64,000 nucleotides of DNA, from contig CAMDCV010000011.1 of the NCBI GenBank assembly GCA_945890645.1, positions 1 through 64,000 of the forward strand, written 5' to 3'. A program made the translations under genes and the position numbers. The notes beneath the pieces were generated by a model, which was not told the DNA's origin, did not search any database, and worked only from the letters and a program-made list of their open reading frames with translations. The DNA comes from Akkermansia muciniphila. Lineage in GTDB: Bacteria; Verrucomicrobiota; Verrucomicrobiia; Verrucomicrobiales; Akkermansiaceae. This document shows, in pieces, positions 63,351 through 64,000 of the stretch (positions within the stretch are counted from its first letter, which is position 1; each line of letters opens with the position of its first letter).

Positions 63351-63393
63351 GCAGGAATCATAACGCGCTATACACGTATAGCAAATCTATTTT

Positions 63394-63852
63394 TCACAAA
63401 ATCCCGACAACCCGCAGCGCTGGTTTATTGAGAACTTCCCCCAGTCTCTTCCCCAACAACTGCTGATAGAGAGGACTGGCAGGGGTGAGCACGGTGACCT
63501 CATGACCTTCGCATTCGATTTCCAAACCTCCAGCACTGGGCGCTAGGAGAAACCATGCGTTGTGGCTACTGAAACTAGTTTCCACCAACGATCCCATTAC
63601 GATTGCATCACCACCGTCACTGATGGTCACATCGAAGGCCTCAAATAATCGCAATGCCTCTGCAAGTTCATCGACCTGTTTCGCTTGACCCGAAGCCAGA
63701 TACGATGCTTCTAAATTGCGGGTGTCGTACTTGCTTTCTGCTTTGCTTCCCGCATCCGTCGCTGCGGCATGGGCTTCTTGTGCAGCTTGTGTGAGACGCA
63801 GCAACTGCGCCCGCAATTCGTTTCGGATTTTTTCTAACAATCGCGCTTTCAT
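63394..63852 (-). CDS. GreA/GreB-like protein
   Basis: 152 aa. An N-terminal coiled coil (about 1-75) with A-E-S-K-Y-D-T-R-N-L-E-A, followed by a small beta domain with I-V-M-G-S-L-V-E and a C-terminal S-P-L-Y-Q-Q-L-L-G-K-R-L-G-E, the general layout of GreA-type cleavage factors that enter the RNA polymerase secondary channel. The acidic tip residues are not clearly conserved, so cleavage activity is doubtful; it may be a regulator of the same fold. Confidence 0.7.
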   Translation of the reverse strand: MKARLLEKIRNELRAQLLRLTQAAQEAHAAATDAGSKAESKYDTRNLEASYLASGQAKQVDELAEALRLFEAFDVTISDGGDAIVMGSLVETSFSSHNAWFLLAPSAGGLEIECEGHEVTVLTPASPLYQQLLGKRLGEVLNKPALRVVGIL

Positions 63853-63858
63853 ACAACG

Positions 63859-64000
63859 TCACGCGCGACCTTCTTCGGCATCGAACAAAGCAAAAAACGT
63901 CTGAATGTCATCGCGGTGTGACAGTCCCGCATCGGCTTTCTGCTGCTGCAAGCCGGACGATGCCGGATCATTCCAGCCGCGCTTTTGCATAAAGGTATTC
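63859..64000 (-). CDS. C-terminal end of an unknown gene (runs off right edge)
   Basis: Minus strand: an open frame enters from the right edge and stops at 63861-63859, giving about 46 residues ending D-A-E-E-G-R-A. No stop in that frame inside the window. A hydrophilic tail with Q-Q-Q and H-R-D-D; the family cannot be named from this fragment. Located 6 nt before the GreA-like start, so it is probably the upstream gene of the same transcript. Confidence 0.5.
   Translation of the reverse strand, partial: NTFMQKRGWNDPASSGLQQQKADAGLSHRDDIQTFFALFDAEEGRA

Overview
The window looks like chromosome from a Verrucomicrobiota bacterium, probably class Verrucomicrobiae. The clues are a four-gene pseudopilin cassette of the kind named 'Verru_Chthon' in that phylum, a histone-H1-like Lys/Ala/Pro tail on the main sigma factor, small SHD1-like and glycine-zipper exported proteins, and a medium GC content. 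Most genes start without a visible Shine-Dalgarno sequence. The species is not identified. No rRNA, tRNA, CRISPR array or insertion sequence was seen.

Layout, left to right. (1) 1-7.8 kb, all on the minus strand: the start of a large prepilin-like gene that runs off the left edge, then rex, rpoD, lpxA, a calcineurin-type phosphoesterase, and an ABC-2 type transporter with a membrane-anchored partner. (2) 8-8.5 kb: two small lipoproteins and a bidirectional terminator. (3) 8.6-16.9 kb: a type II secretion operon transcribed gspG-H-I-J-K-L-like-M-like-(PilP/GspC-like)-D, without gspE or gspF. (4) 17-24 kb: carboxynorspermidine dehydrogenase, a secreted serine protease, purC with a PurS-like partner, an Fe(II)/2-oxoglutarate oxygenase, rodA and deoB. 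(5) 23.9-25.2 kb: an AT-rich patch of unknown small genes with one attC-like integron recombination site. (6) 25.3-34.5 kb: leuB behind an attenuator-like leader, a gamma-carbonic anhydrase, recF, a CGWS glutaredoxin, a Fur-box-led tonB-exbB-exbD operon, gatC-gatA and a phosphodiesterase-like protein. (7) 34.6-39.1 kb: a second, self-contained minor pseudopilin cassette colinear with GspH-I-J-K. (8) 39.2-46.7 kb: a discoidin plus alpha/alpha-barrel glycosidase-like protein, a convergent GH94 phosphorylase and an SbmA/BacA-like transporter membrane domain. (9) 47-61.8 kb: respiratory complex I in the order nuoG-H-I-J-K-L-M-N, vapBC, nuoD, a thioredoxin, nuoE, a second PIN toxin-antitoxin pair, nuoF. 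(10) 61.9-64 kb: small accessory genes, a RelE/ParE-type toxin-antitoxin pair, a GreA-like protein and the end of an unknown gene.

Main connections. A perfect Rex operator (46900-46917) lies upstream of nuoG, and rex is in the same window directly behind rpoD, so NADH-responsive control of complex I is strongly suggested. A 21-bp Fur-type palindrome lies just upstream of tonB. Three separate loci encode prepilin-like proteins. The most unusual items are the second minor pseudopilin cassette, the attC-like site, the two toxin-antitoxin pairs inside the complex I operon, and the consistently pyrimidine-rich, SD-less starts.
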